A DNA stretch of 25,948 nt from CAYZXK01 sp964482395. Lineage in GTDB: Bacteria > Planctomycetota > Phycisphaerae > UBA1845 > Fen-1342. Under the pieces are notes generated by a model. It ran no database searches. It worked only from the letters and a program-made list of their open reading frames with translations, and was not told the DNA's origin. The DNA lies in assembly GCA_964482395.1 (NCBI GenBank), contig CAYZXK010000111.1, forward strand, positions 1 through 25,948, given 5' to 3'. Within the stretch, counting starts at the first letter, position 1, and each line of letters begins with the position of its first letter. Both the position numbers and the translations under genes were made by a program. Below are positions 14,126-20,964 of the stretch, piece after piece.

Positions 14126-15277
14126 ATGGGACAGCCCGATATGTCGGCCGAGTCAGTCGCCGAAGCTTTGCCTGAGGTGTTGCATTGGTCGGGCCGGCCG
14201 ACGGCGGCGGAGTTGGCCCGCCTGCCCAACTCACCCGCCGTCTACCTGCTGGCCACGGCGGACGGCGCGGTGGTCCAGTTGGCGACCGCACAAGCGCTCA
14301 AGCGGGTCTTGGTTTCACGTCTGGCCGGTCTGCCGTCCTGCCGGTCAGGCAAGGCGGACCTGGGGGAGTTGACCCGCATGGTGCGTTGGCGCCGGCTATC
14401 CACCGGGTTGGAAGGCCGGTGGTGGTACTACCGACTGGCCCGCGAGTTGTACCCGCAGGAGTATCGTCGGCTGATTTCGTTCGGGCCGGCGTACTTCCTG
14501 CACGTGGACTGGGAGCAGCCGGTGCCGCAGTTGGGCGTCACCGAGCGGGTCTGGTGCCTGCCGGGACGATTTGCCGGGCCCTGGCCAACCGAGGCCGAGT
14601 GCCGGAAAGTTCTGGAGGGACTCACGGACTTGTTCGACCTGTGTCGGCAGCCGGCCCAGCTTCGGCGCGCGCCGCGTGGCACCCGCTGTGCCTACGCCGA
14701 CCTGGGCCGCTGCGACGCACCCTGCGATGGATCGGCCCCGCTGAGCGGGTACGTAGCTCGCTGCCGGGCGGCCTGGGACTTCCTGTGCGGGGGAATGGAT
14801 GGATGGATCGAGCGTGCCAGCAGGGCGATGGCACAGGCCGCCCGGGAACAGAGATTCGAGCTGGCCGGCCGAATCAAGCAACAACTGGAATTCGCCCGGC
14901 AGGCCAAGTCGCACTGGGCGAGGTGGGTGAGGCCGGCAGAAGAGCTGGACTGCCTTCTGGCTCTGCGGGTGCATCGGCGCAGAGCCTGGAAACTGCTCCT
15001 GCTGCGTCGAGGAGAGCTGATCGACGGTCCGGTGTGTCCGCAGCGCAACCTGGGTCCAGAGGCCATGGCGTGGACGGCCCGGCAGCTATCGCAGCCCGAA
15101 ACAGCCTGCCAACCGACAGTGCGAATGGAACAAACCTGGCTGGTCTCGCGGTACCTGATCGATCCCCAGCGCGGCCGCGCAATTGTCATCAGGCTGGCTG
15201 GGAGCGGCGTTCCTCCAGACCTGGACGCGGTGCTGACCCGCGAGGCGACAAAGCTGGCGGGCCGGCGCAAAGGGTGA
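14126..15277 (+). CDS. Short UvrC-like protein with degenerate GIY-YIG motif
   Basis: 383 residues from ATG 14126 (AGGA 8 bases upstream; a GTG at 14108 is less likely). The order of parts follows UvrC. There is a GIY-YIG-like N-terminus (~33-68), the Cys-containing middle (RCAYADLGRCDAPCDG, then the LSGY segment), a UVR helical hairpin (~232-258, MAQAAREQRFELAGRIKQQLE), and part of the segment that opens the UvrC RNase H-like half (LLALRVHRRRAWKLLLLRRGELIDGP). UvrC normally has ~600 residues and cuts both sides of a lesion. Here the first motif is AVY (38-40), but VVQLAT (49-54) replaces the usual V-Y-V-G-K-A, and the C-terminal endonuclease core is missing. It may bind UvrB or DNA without cutting. 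It is not E. coli Cho, which keeps the nuclease motif. Confidence 0.8.
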   Translation: MGQPDMSAESVAEALPEVLHWSGRPTAAELARLPNSPAVYLLATADGAVVQLATAQALKRVLVSRLAGLPSCRSGKADLGELTRMVRWRRLSTGLEGRWWYYRLARELYPQEYRRLISFGPAYFLHVDWEQPVPQLGVTERVWCLPGRFAGPWPTEAECRKVLEGLTDLFDLCRQPAQLRRAPRGTRCAYADLGRCDAPCDGSAPLSGYVARCRAAWDFLCGGMDGWIERASRAMAQAAREQRFELAGRIKQQLEFARQAKSHWARWVRPAEELDCLLALRVHRRRAWKLLLLRRGELIDGPVCPQRNLGPEAMAWTARQLSQPETACQPTVRMEQTWLVSRYLIDPQRGRAIVIRLAGSGVPPDLDAVLTREATKLAGRRKG

Positions 15278-15330
15278 GGGTGGCAGCGGCCGGCGATATG
15301 CAAAAAGTGGCCGGAAATCCAGGATAAGGC

Positions 15331-15359
15331 TTGACTATTTGTGCTTTGCGCTGGATACT
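15331..15359 (+). promoter_or_regulatory. Sigma-70-type promoter for an RNA gene
   Basis: TTGACT (15331-15336; five of six) is followed after exactly 17 bases by GATACT (15354-15359; four of six). Transcription would begin near 15366. No plus-strand ORF starts downstream before the terminator at 15685-15745, so the promoter appears to serve a non-coding RNA. Confidence 0.5.
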
Positions 15360-15408
15360 AATCAGTGAGCCGGGTTGTCCGGTGCATGTCAGGCGACCGC
15401 GGCAGGCC

Positions 15409-15425
15409 GCAAGCGTAAGCGAGGC
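15409..15425. repeat. Third copy of the dispersed AAGCGTAAGCGA repeat
   Basis: GCAAGCGTAAGCGAGGC shares the core AGCGTAAGCGA with the copy at 3550-3566. It sits inside the 15405-15432 hairpin of the RNA candidate. Confidence 0.4.
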
Positions 15426-15684
15426 TTCGGCCAGCGAAGATCGGCAGGATCAGTGAGCAATGAGGGGAGGCGGTTTGGGTTTGCACGCGCGGCGGCGGGT
15501 GCAGGCCGAGCAGTAGAGGAGCTTGCCGGATAAGGTCTTTCCCATGGAGCCCGACGGGTAACGCCTCGCAGCGGGATGAAGGTACCCGCGGGGAGACGAT
15601 GGGCGGCTGTATCCCGTCCGGAGTGTTCCGGCCGATCCGGCAATTTTCGAGCCCGGGCCCGTGAGGACGGGCCAGGCTCGCGCA

Positions 15685-15745
15685 GCCGACCGGACGGCTG
15701 CTGCGGGAGGGTCATGCCCGCACGATCCGTCCGGTCGGCCTTTTT
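15685..15745 (+). terminator. Intrinsic terminator of the RNA candidate, overlapping wbpA 3' end
   Basis: GCCGACCGGACGG (15685-15697) pairs perfectly with CCGTCCGGTCGGC (15727-15739). An inner TGCGGG/CCCGCA hairpin caps it, and after one C there is UUUUU (15741-15745) on the plus strand. No U-run exists on the minus side, so it works for plus-strand transcripts. Its 3' arm and U-run lie within the last codons of the convergent dehydrogenase gene. Confidence 0.75.
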
Positions 15746-17037
15746 ACATGCCGGGTAGCGTTGCGAGTATCGACCACCAGGGTCGCGTTCCGGCAAACCA
15801 TCTCGTAATCAACCCGAGAGTGGTCGGTGGCGATCAGCACGCAATCATACTTCCGCAGACTGGCCGGCGTGAGCGGCTGGCTCTTCATGTAAGTTATGTT
15901 GTGCTCACGCATCGGCTTGGCCACCGGAATGTGCGGGTCGTGGTAATCCACCTTCGCCCCCCGCTGCTGGAGCAGCTCGATCAGGGTCACCGAAGGGGAC
16001 TCGCGCACATCGTCCACATCTTTCTTGTAGGCCAGGCCCAACACCAGCACCCTGGAACCCTTCAGCGACTTGCCGCTTTCGTTCAGGGCTTCCATCAGGC
16101 GGGTAATAACGTACTCGGGCATGAAAGTGTTGATCTCAGCGGCCAGCTCGATGAACCGCGTCGGCCGACCGTACTGGCGGGCCTTCCATGAAAGGTACAA
16201 AGGATCGATCGGGATGCAGTGGCCGCCCAGTCCCGGTCCGGGGTAGAAAGGCTGATAACCGAAGGGCTTGGTCTTGGCCGCCTCGATCACCTCCCACACG
16301 TCGATCCCCATCCGGTCAAACAGCATCTTCAGCTCGTTGACCAAGGCGATGTTGATGCTGCGATAGACGTTCTCGACGATCTTGCAAGCCTCCGCGACTT
16401 CGCAACTGGAGACCGGGACGATTCGCTCCAGGGCCAGGCCGTACAGCGCAGCCGCCAGTCGCCCGCTGGTCGGGCTGGCCCCGCCGACCACCTTGGGAAT
16501 CTGGCGGGTGGTGATGTCACTTCGCCCCGGGTCCTCGCGCTCGGGTGAGAAAGCCAGGAAGTAATCCCGGTCCAGCCGCAGGCCGGTCGCATCCAACATG
16601 GGCTTGACCACCTCGCGGGTGGTCCCGGGATAGGTGGTGGACTCCAGGATGATCAACTGGCCGCGGCGGAGCCGGGCGGCGATGTCCGCGGTGGTGTTGC
16701 GTATATAGGACATGTCCGGCTGACGCATCTTGTCCAGGGGGGTCGGCACGCAGATCAGAATGGCATCCGGCCTGGACAGCTCTTTCATATCCGCCGTCGG
16801 ACTGAACTGCCGCTTGCGGATCAGGCCCTGGAAAAACGGACCGGGCAGATGCTCTATGTAAGTCTGACCGGCCTTCAGCATCCGGACCTTCTGCTGGTCG
16901 ATGTCGAACCCGATCACCCGGACACCCGAGTTGCAGAACTCCCGCACCAGCGGCAAACCGACGTAACCCAGCCCAACCACGCCGACGGTGACCTCCCGGT
17001 CGGCGATCTTCTTGCGCAGCAACTGCGATGCTTTCAC
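15712..17037 (-). CDS. wbpA: Nucleotide-sugar dehydrogenase, WbpA/UDP-GlcNAc 6-dehydrogenase type
   Basis: NAD-dependent four-electron oxidation of C6 of a UDP-sugar to a uronic acid, used for surface polysaccharides. The 441-residue protein has the Rossmann GLGYVGLP motif (~22-29), the ESTTYPGTT and FSPEREDPG segments typical of the WbpA subgroup, and the catalytic loop GPGLGGHCIPIDP with nucleophile Cys274. The C-terminal NAD/UDP-binding domain has GLAYKKDVDDVRESPS. Start GTG 17037-17035 has GGAG 7 bases upstream. The subgroup call (UDP-GlcNAc rather than UDP-Glc or UDP-ManNAc) rests on those segments and is likely but not certain. It is divergent from the glycogen synthase gene. The NeuD-like acyltransferase and export genes about 5 kb away are plausible partners in the same glycan pathway. 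Confidence 0.9.
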   Translation of the reverse strand: MKASQLLRKKIADREVTVGVVGLGYVGLPLVREFCNSGVRVIGFDIDQQKVRMLKAGQTYIEHLPGPFFQGLIRKRQFSPTADMKELSRPDAILICVPTPLDKMRQPDMSYIRNTTADIAARLRRGQLIILESTTYPGTTREVVKPMLDATGLRLDRDYFLAFSPEREDPGRSDITTRQIPKVVGGASPTSGRLAAALYGLALERIVPVSSCEVAEACKIVENVYRSINIALVNELKMLFDRMGIDVWEVIEAAKTKPFGYQPFYPGPGLGGHCIPIDPLYLSWKARQYGRPTRFIELAAEINTFMPEYVITRLMEALNESGKSLKGSRVLVLGLAYKKDVDDVRESPSVTLIELLQQRGAKVDYHDPHIPVAKPMREHNITYMKSQPLTPASLRKYDCVLIATDHSRVDYEMVCRNATLVVDTRNATRHVKRPTGRIVRA

Positions 17038-17193
17038 GCCACTCTCCAGTTCAGACCGCCCCCCGGTCGACGGAAGGTTGTAGCCGCCGCCGGACAGTTA
17101 GGCAACTGCCCTGGGAGGAAAGAGGGGTCCAGCGTTAGAGTACCCGGCGGTTGATTGCCGGCCCAACCGGCCGGCGTCAGGAACCTCAGGCCG

Positions 17194-19194
17194 ATGAACC
17201 AGAATGAGTCCTCAGCTTGCTCGCGCGGGTCGGCATCGCCGGACGCCGCCCGGGCCGTCGGGGAAGCCACCGACAGCCGGGGCCCCCTGCTGTTTGAAAT
17301 CTCGTGGGAGGTATGTTCGCAGGCCGGGGGCATCTACACCGTGCTTCGCAGCAAAGCCTGGTCGACTGTCCGGCGCTGGGGCGACTGCTACTGCCTGATC
17401 GGCCCCTACCGGGAAGCGGGGGCCAACCTGGAGTTCGAGCCGGGGCGGCCCCCGGAGCTGATCCGGCCTGTCTTCGAGCAAATCTGTGCGGCCGGGCCGC
17501 GGTTGCACTTCGGGCACTGGCTGGTGACCGGGCACCCGCAGGTTCTGCTGATCGAGACCGACTGGGTCGTGCCGCGATTGGCCGAGATCAAGTACTACCT
17601 GTGGAAGGACAACGGGATCGCCTCCCCGCCGGGCGACCTCGAATTCGATCAGATCGTAGGCTTCGGGCACATCGTAGCCGAGTTCCTGATGGCGCTTCAG
17701 ACCCGACTGCCGGATCGGGCGATTCTGGCTCATTTCCACGAGTGGCAGGCGGCCGCGGCCCTTCCGATGCTCAAGCACCGGGGGGCGCGCATAGCCACGG
17801 TCTTTACCACTCACGCCACGCTGGTGGGGCGCTGCCTCTGTTCGGCCCAGACCGACATCTACGACCGGCTGGGCAGCATCGACGCGGGGGCGGTGGCGGC
17901 CGAGCACGGGATCGGGCACCGGCACGCGCTGGAGGGGGCGGCAGCGCAGTCGGCGGACGTGTTCACCACCGTCTCGGGCATCACCGCCCTGGAAGCCGAG
18001 CACTTTCTGGGACGCAAGCCGGACCTCCTGCTGCCCAACGGCCTGAACGTGGAGCGGTTTGCCGCCCCGCACGAGTTCCAGGTCATGCATCGGACCAGCA
18101 AGGAGATGATTCACGAATTCGTGATGGGGCACTTCTTCCCCAGCTACACCTTCGACCTGGACCGGACCCTCTATGTTTTCACCGCCGGACGGTACGAATA
18201 CCGAAACAAGGGCCTGGATGTTTTCATCGAGGCCCTCTACGAGCTGAATCGTCGGATGAAGGCGGACGGGGCCAACTCGACCGTGGTGGCCTTCATCGTC
18301 ACCCGCGCGGCATACAAGGCCATCAACGTGGAGACGTTGAACCGGCAGGCCATGTTCAACGAGCTGCGCTCCGCATGCGAGTCGGCCCAGGAGGTGATCG
18401 GGCGGCGGCTGTTCTACACCGCGGCCACCGGACGCATGCCCGATCTCAATGAGCTGCTGGACGAATCGACCGCGGTCCGGCTCCGGCGGATCATGCACGC
18501 CTGGCGGTCGAACACGCCGCCGACCATCGTGACCCATGATCTGATCGACGACGCCCACGATCCGGTGCTGTGCCACCTGCGGCACCGTCGGCTGTGGAAC
18601 CTGGAAGAGGACCGGGTCAAGGTGGTGTTCCATCCGGAGTTCATGTCGGTCACCAGCCCGCTGGTGGGGATGGACTACGACCAGTTCGTCCGGGGCTGCC
18701 ATGTCGGGGTGTTTCCTTCATACTATGAGCCGTGGGGTTACACGCCGATGGAATGCATCGTCCGGGGCATCCCGGCCATCACCAGCGACCTGGGCGGGTT
18801 CGGCGACTACGTGATGGAGCACTTCCCCGAGCACGACTCCAACGGGCTGCTGGTGGCGCGCCGCCGCGGAACCAGCTTTCAGGCCACCGTAGGGCAAGTA
18901 ACCGAGTGGCTTTACGCTCTGACCCGCATGTCGCGGAGAGACCGTATTGCGCTACGTAACCGGGTCGAGAGCCATGCGCAGTTTTTCGACTGGAACAACC
19001 TGGGCGTGTATTACGTCCACGCTCACAAGCTGGCTCTGGAGCGGCGGTACGCGCCGCCTGCGGCCGACCTGATTCCGCTGGACCCGGAACTGGATGCCGA
19101 CGCCCGGGAAACCCCGGCCATGCGTCCCACCCGCCAGCGCTCGACCCGCCCACGTCGTGGGCGCCGGGCAGCGGACGGGCCTGACAAGAGGTAA
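17194..19194 (+). CDS. Glycogen synthase of the GT3 (eukaryotic GYS) type
   Basis: Transfers glucosyl units from a nucleotide sugar (UDP-glucose in eukaryotic GYS) to glycogen ends. The 666-residue protein from ATG 17194 follows the eukaryotic-type enzyme and not bacterial GlgA (GT5). It has FEISWEV then GGIYTVL (~34-50), HFHEWQAA, VFTTHATLVGRCLC, ITALEAEHFLGRKPDLLLPNGLN, and the active-site loop SYYEPWGYTPMEC (~507-519) with the retaining-GT E-x7-E pair. GSGGFG-type GT5 starts are absent. An in-frame TTG at 17155 exists, but ATG 17194 has AGG upstream and adds no loss of conserved sequence. The N-terminal ~30 and C-terminal ~45 residues are variable, the tail being Arg-rich (STRPRRGRRAADG). 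It is divergent from wbpA and convergent with the M50 protease gene. Confidence 0.93.
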   Translation: MNQNESSACSRGSASPDAARAVGEATDSRGPLLFEISWEVCSQAGGIYTVLRSKAWSTVRRWGDCYCLIGPYREAGANLEFEPGRPPELIRPVFEQICAAGPRLHFGHWLVTGHPQVLLIETDWVVPRLAEIKYYLWKDNGIASPPGDLEFDQIVGFGHIVAEFLMALQTRLPDRAILAHFHEWQAAAALPMLKHRGARIATVFTTHATLVGRCLCSAQTDIYDRLGSIDAGAVAAEHGIGHRHALEGAAAQSADVFTTVSGITALEAEHFLGRKPDLLLPNGLNVERFAAPHEFQVMHRTSKEMIHEFVMGHFFPSYTFDLDRTLYVFTAGRYEYRNKGLDVFIEALYELNRRMKADGANSTVVAFIVTRAAYKAINVETLNRQAMFNELRSACESAQEVIGRRLFYTAATGRMPDLNELLDESTAVRLRRIMHAWRSNTPPTIVTHDLIDDAHDPVLCHLRHRRLWNLEEDRVKVVFHPEFMSVTSPLVGMDYDQFVRGCHVGVFPSYYEPWGYTPMECIVRGIPAITSDLGGFGDYVMEHFPEHDSNGLLVARRRGTSFQATVGQVTEWLYALTRMSRRDRIALRNRVESHAQFFDWNNLGVYYVHAHKLALERRYAPPAADLIPLDPELDADARETPAMRPTRQRSTRPRRGRRAADGPDKR

Positions 19195-19209
19195 TGAAGC
19201 CGGGCCTTA

Positions 19210-19231
19210 CCGGCCAAGCGAACGTGGCCGG
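19210..19231. terminator. Small hairpin in the convergent glycogen synthase/M50 gap
   Basis: CCGGCC (19210-19215) and GGCCGG (19226-19231) form a 6-bp inverted repeat with a 10-base loop in the 62-base gap between two convergent stop codons. There is no T-run on either side, so a terminator role is a guess from position. Confidence 0.25.
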
Positions 19232-19256
19232 CGAGCAGCCTGACCAGTCGGTGACC

Positions 19257-20288
19257 TCACGATCGGCTATGCGATTGGAAGTGCTCCTCTTCGCGCTGGC
19301 GCTGGCGGGTGATGCGTTCGAGCGTCTGTCGCTCGACGTAGGTCAGGCTGTGGATTCCCTGCTCGGAGACTTTCTTGAGGATGCGGTCCAGTTCCGCCTC
19401 GTCGCGCTGGAGCTGGGTCTGTCGGGCCGCCCAGCCGCCGGGATTGGGGTTAAGAGACTGGCCGGCTGACAGTCCCCGGCCGGGACGACTCCGGATGCCA
19501 AGCAGCCGTCGCCACCACGGTCGCGGGTCGCCGCTGGGACCGTAGGTCTCGAAGCGGGACTCCTCGACCAGCCAGCCATGCCGGGCAGCCTGCAACCGTT
19601 GCCAGCAGGTCAGGCCGCCGAAGATGGCGATGAACAGCAACATTTTCCCGTCGCCCCGCAGCCCCAGCATAGCCAGCAGGGCACAGCCGACCAGGCCCAC
19701 CTGACAGGCGACTATGCTGGCCCGTTGCAGGCCCAGCAAGGGCCAGAGCAGGGCGTGGAAGAGCTGGCCGCCGTCGAGCGGGTAGATCGGTAGCAGGTTG
19801 AAACCCAGGATAAAGAGGTTGGCCAGGTAGAAGATCCCCACATAGTGGAGCCAGGTTGGAGCGTCGAAGGGCAGAATGATCCGCCCGTGAATCGGGTTCA
19901 AGGGCAGACGGGCCTCCAAGCCGGCCAGCGCGTAGATGACGCCCGCACTGAGCAGACAGAGGATCACATTGACCAGCGGGCCGGAGGCTACAGTGACGAA
20001 CTGCGGCCAGGGCCGCATCGGAGCCTGGGCGTAGGCCAGGCCGCCCAGCGGCCACATCAGGATGTTCTCCGCGTGTCCGCGGACCGCTCGGGCGCCCAAA
20101 CAGTGGCCGAATTCATGGAGTAAAACGATGCCAAAAAGCAGTCCCAGGAACAGGAGCTGGGTCCTCCAGGCGCGACCGGCGTCCAACATCTCGAAGGCAA
20201 CCCAGATCAGGAACAGGACATGGACACGGATATTGATGCCGAACAGCCTGCCGATCCGGAACGAGGAGCCCAGGAAGTTCATGATCAT
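19257..20288 (-). CDS. M50-family (site-2-protease-like) membrane metalloprotease
   Basis: 343 residues with about six transmembrane segments in the first ~225. The zinc site is complete: HEFGH (His58, Glu59, His62) in a hydrophobic helix and NLLPIYPLDGGQL with Asp172 as third ligand. This arrangement resembles the short archaeal/bacterial SpoIVFB-like branch and lacks a PDZ domain. After the membrane part comes a basic cytoplasmic stretch. It ends with a compact helical end (~290-335, ELDRILKKVSEQGIHSLTYVERQTLERI) like that found at the C-terminus of many rhomboid-type proteases. The start ATG 20288 overlaps the NUDIX stop as ATGA, so translation is coupled. Substrate unknown; regulated intramembrane proteolysis is the family's usual role. 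Confidence 0.9.
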   Translation of the reverse strand: MIMNFLGSSFRIGRLFGINIRVHVLFLIWVAFEMLDAGRAWRTQLLFLGLLFGIVLLHEFGHCLGARAVRGHAENILMWPLGGLAYAQAPMRPWPQFVTVASGPLVNVILCLLSAGVIYALAGLEARLPLNPIHGRIILPFDAPTWLHYVGIFYLANLFILGFNLLPIYPLDGGQLFHALLWPLLGLQRASIVACQVGLVGCALLAMLGLRGDGKMLLFIAIFGGLTCWQRLQAARHGWLVEESRFETYGPSGDPRPWWRRLLGIRSRPGRGLSAGQSLNPNPGGWAARQTQLQRDEAELDRILKKVSEQGIHSLTYVERQTLERITRQRQREEEHFQSHSRS

Positions 20289-20809
20289 CTATCCGGCTGG
20301 TGAATGAAGCGGTCGTAGTAGAGCAGGGTAAGGACCGTCTTTCCGTCGATGATACGTCCCTGGCGGATAGCCTGCATGGCCTGCGGATGGGACATGGGAG
20401 CCAGGCGGATCAGTTCGCCGCTCTCGCGGGCAGTGGGGCCGGCAGTCAGTTCGGTGGCCAGGAAGGCATGCATCTTCTCGGTGAGGATGCCGGGGGAAGA
20501 GTAATACGTGACCAACGGCTGGAGCCGGCCCGCCCGGTAGCCGGTTTCCTCGCTCAATTCCCGAGCGGCACAAACCGCCGGGTCTTCGCCGTCTTCCAGC
20601 GTGCCGGCCGGCAACTCGAGCAGCTCTTCGCCCACCGCCGGCCGCTGATGAAAAATGAGCAGCAGCCGACCATCCTCCAGCACCGGCAGGACCACCGCGG
20701 CCCCGGGGTGGACGATAATGTCATGAGCGTGGATGGATCCGGCCAGGCCGAACTGGCGAGACTCGACCCGGAACTTGCGGCCCTCGAAGACGATTCTGGG
20801 CTGGGGCAA
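20285..20809 (-). CDS. NUDIX hydrolase, ADP-ribose pyrophosphatase-like
   Basis: Hydrolyses nucleoside diphosphate-X compounds, most likely ADP-ribose or an ADP-sugar. The 174-residue protein has the Nudix box at 69-91 (GTLEDGEDPAVCAARELSEETGY), matching Gx5Ex7REUxEExGU exactly. The N-terminal strand pair (RIVFEGRKFRVES) and the YYSSPGILTEKMHAFLA segment after the box are typical of the ADP-ribose pyrophosphatase group. The start is TTG 20809-20807; no ATG or GTG suits the conserved N-terminus, and the SD is poor. A 7-bp hairpin lies 21 bases upstream of it. It shares an ATGA overlap with the M50 protease gene. Confidence 0.92.
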   Translation of the reverse strand: MPQPRIVFEGRKFRVESRQFGLAGSIHAHDIIVHPGAAVVLPVLEDGRLLLIFHQRPAVGEELLELPAGTLEDGEDPAVCAARELSEETGYRAGRLQPLVTYYSSPGILTEKMHAFLATELTAGPTARESGELIRLAPMSHPQAMQAIRQGRIIDGKTVLTLLYYDRFIHQPDR

Positions 20810-20829
20810 AGTCTGGTTCTCTCTGACCG

Positions 20830-20848
20830 CCTGGCCGACCCGGCCAGG
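20830..20848 (-). promoter_or_regulatory. Leader hairpin before the NUDIX start codon
   Basis: On the minus strand CCTGGCC, a 5-base loop GGGTC, and GGCCAGG form a perfect 7-bp hairpin. It lies 20-39 bases upstream of the TTG start, in the leader that would follow the -10 at 20884-20879. It may affect ribosome access or be only local GC structure. Confidence 0.35.
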
Positions 20849-20878
20849 CTACATGCCGGCCTAAAGCGGTCATGCCGA

Positions 20879-20884
20879 ATTATA
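20879..20884 (-). promoter_or_regulatory. TATAAT -10 element upstream of the NUDIX/M50 genes
   Basis: A perfect TATAAT inside TTATATAATT on the minus strand, the most AT-rich spot of this gap. Transcription would start near 20872, about 63 nt before the NUDIX TTG. No clear -35 is seen. A 7-bp inverted repeat CCGATCG/CGATCGG lies upstream at 20918-20942. Confidence 0.4.
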
Positions 20885-20964
20885 TAACAACGAAGGTGCC
20901 TGGGGCCCCGGGGACGGCCGATCGGATGCCTCCCTCGATCGGCGGGCGGGACCAGCCCCGGTGA

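Larger units (their letters stand above)
15366..15745 (+). ncRNA. Candidate structured non-coding RNA of about 380 nt, family unknown
   Basis: The stretch has no credible ORF on either strand, yet it starts with a promoter and ends in a strong intrinsic terminator. It contains several hairpins. A 9-bp one with a bulged C lies at 15405-15432 (GGCCG/AAGC arms). TGCAC/GTGCA brackets a loop near 15482-15502. GCGGG/CCCGC lies near 15571-15589. A two-part stem at 15648-15680 joins CGAGCC/GGCTCG and GGCCCGT/ACGGGCC with a GAGG loop. I compared it by eye with RNase P RNA (no GAGGAAAGUCC), tmRNA (no tRNA-like end with CCA), SRP RNA (no GGAAGGAAGCAGC) and 6S RNA; none fits. The 15405 hairpin includes a copy of the dispersed AAGCGTAAGCGA repeat, so part of the region may be repeat-derived. 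Confidence 0.45.

Noticed and set aside
14185..15327. 380-codon open frame overlapping the uvrC-like gene in another plus-strand frame
   Set aside because: The UvrC-like features are all in the frame starting at 14126; the other frame is Gly/Arg/Pro-rich with no recognisable domain.
15366..15745. RNase P RNA, tmRNA, SRP RNA or 6S RNA as identity of the RNA candidate
   Set aside because: The hallmark sequences (GAGGAAAGUCC; tRNA-like end with CCA; GGAAGGAAGCAGC) were looked for and not found, and no single long 6S-type hairpin with central bubble is visible.
15576..15758. 60-codon plus-strand ORF inside the RNA candidate
   Set aside because: No SD, runs through the terminator hairpin and U-run, arginine-rich composition typical of chance frames in GC-rich DNA.
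17212..18702. 496-codon open frame opposite the glycogen synthase
   Set aside because: Shadow of a clearly conserved GT3 protein; no domain features of its own.
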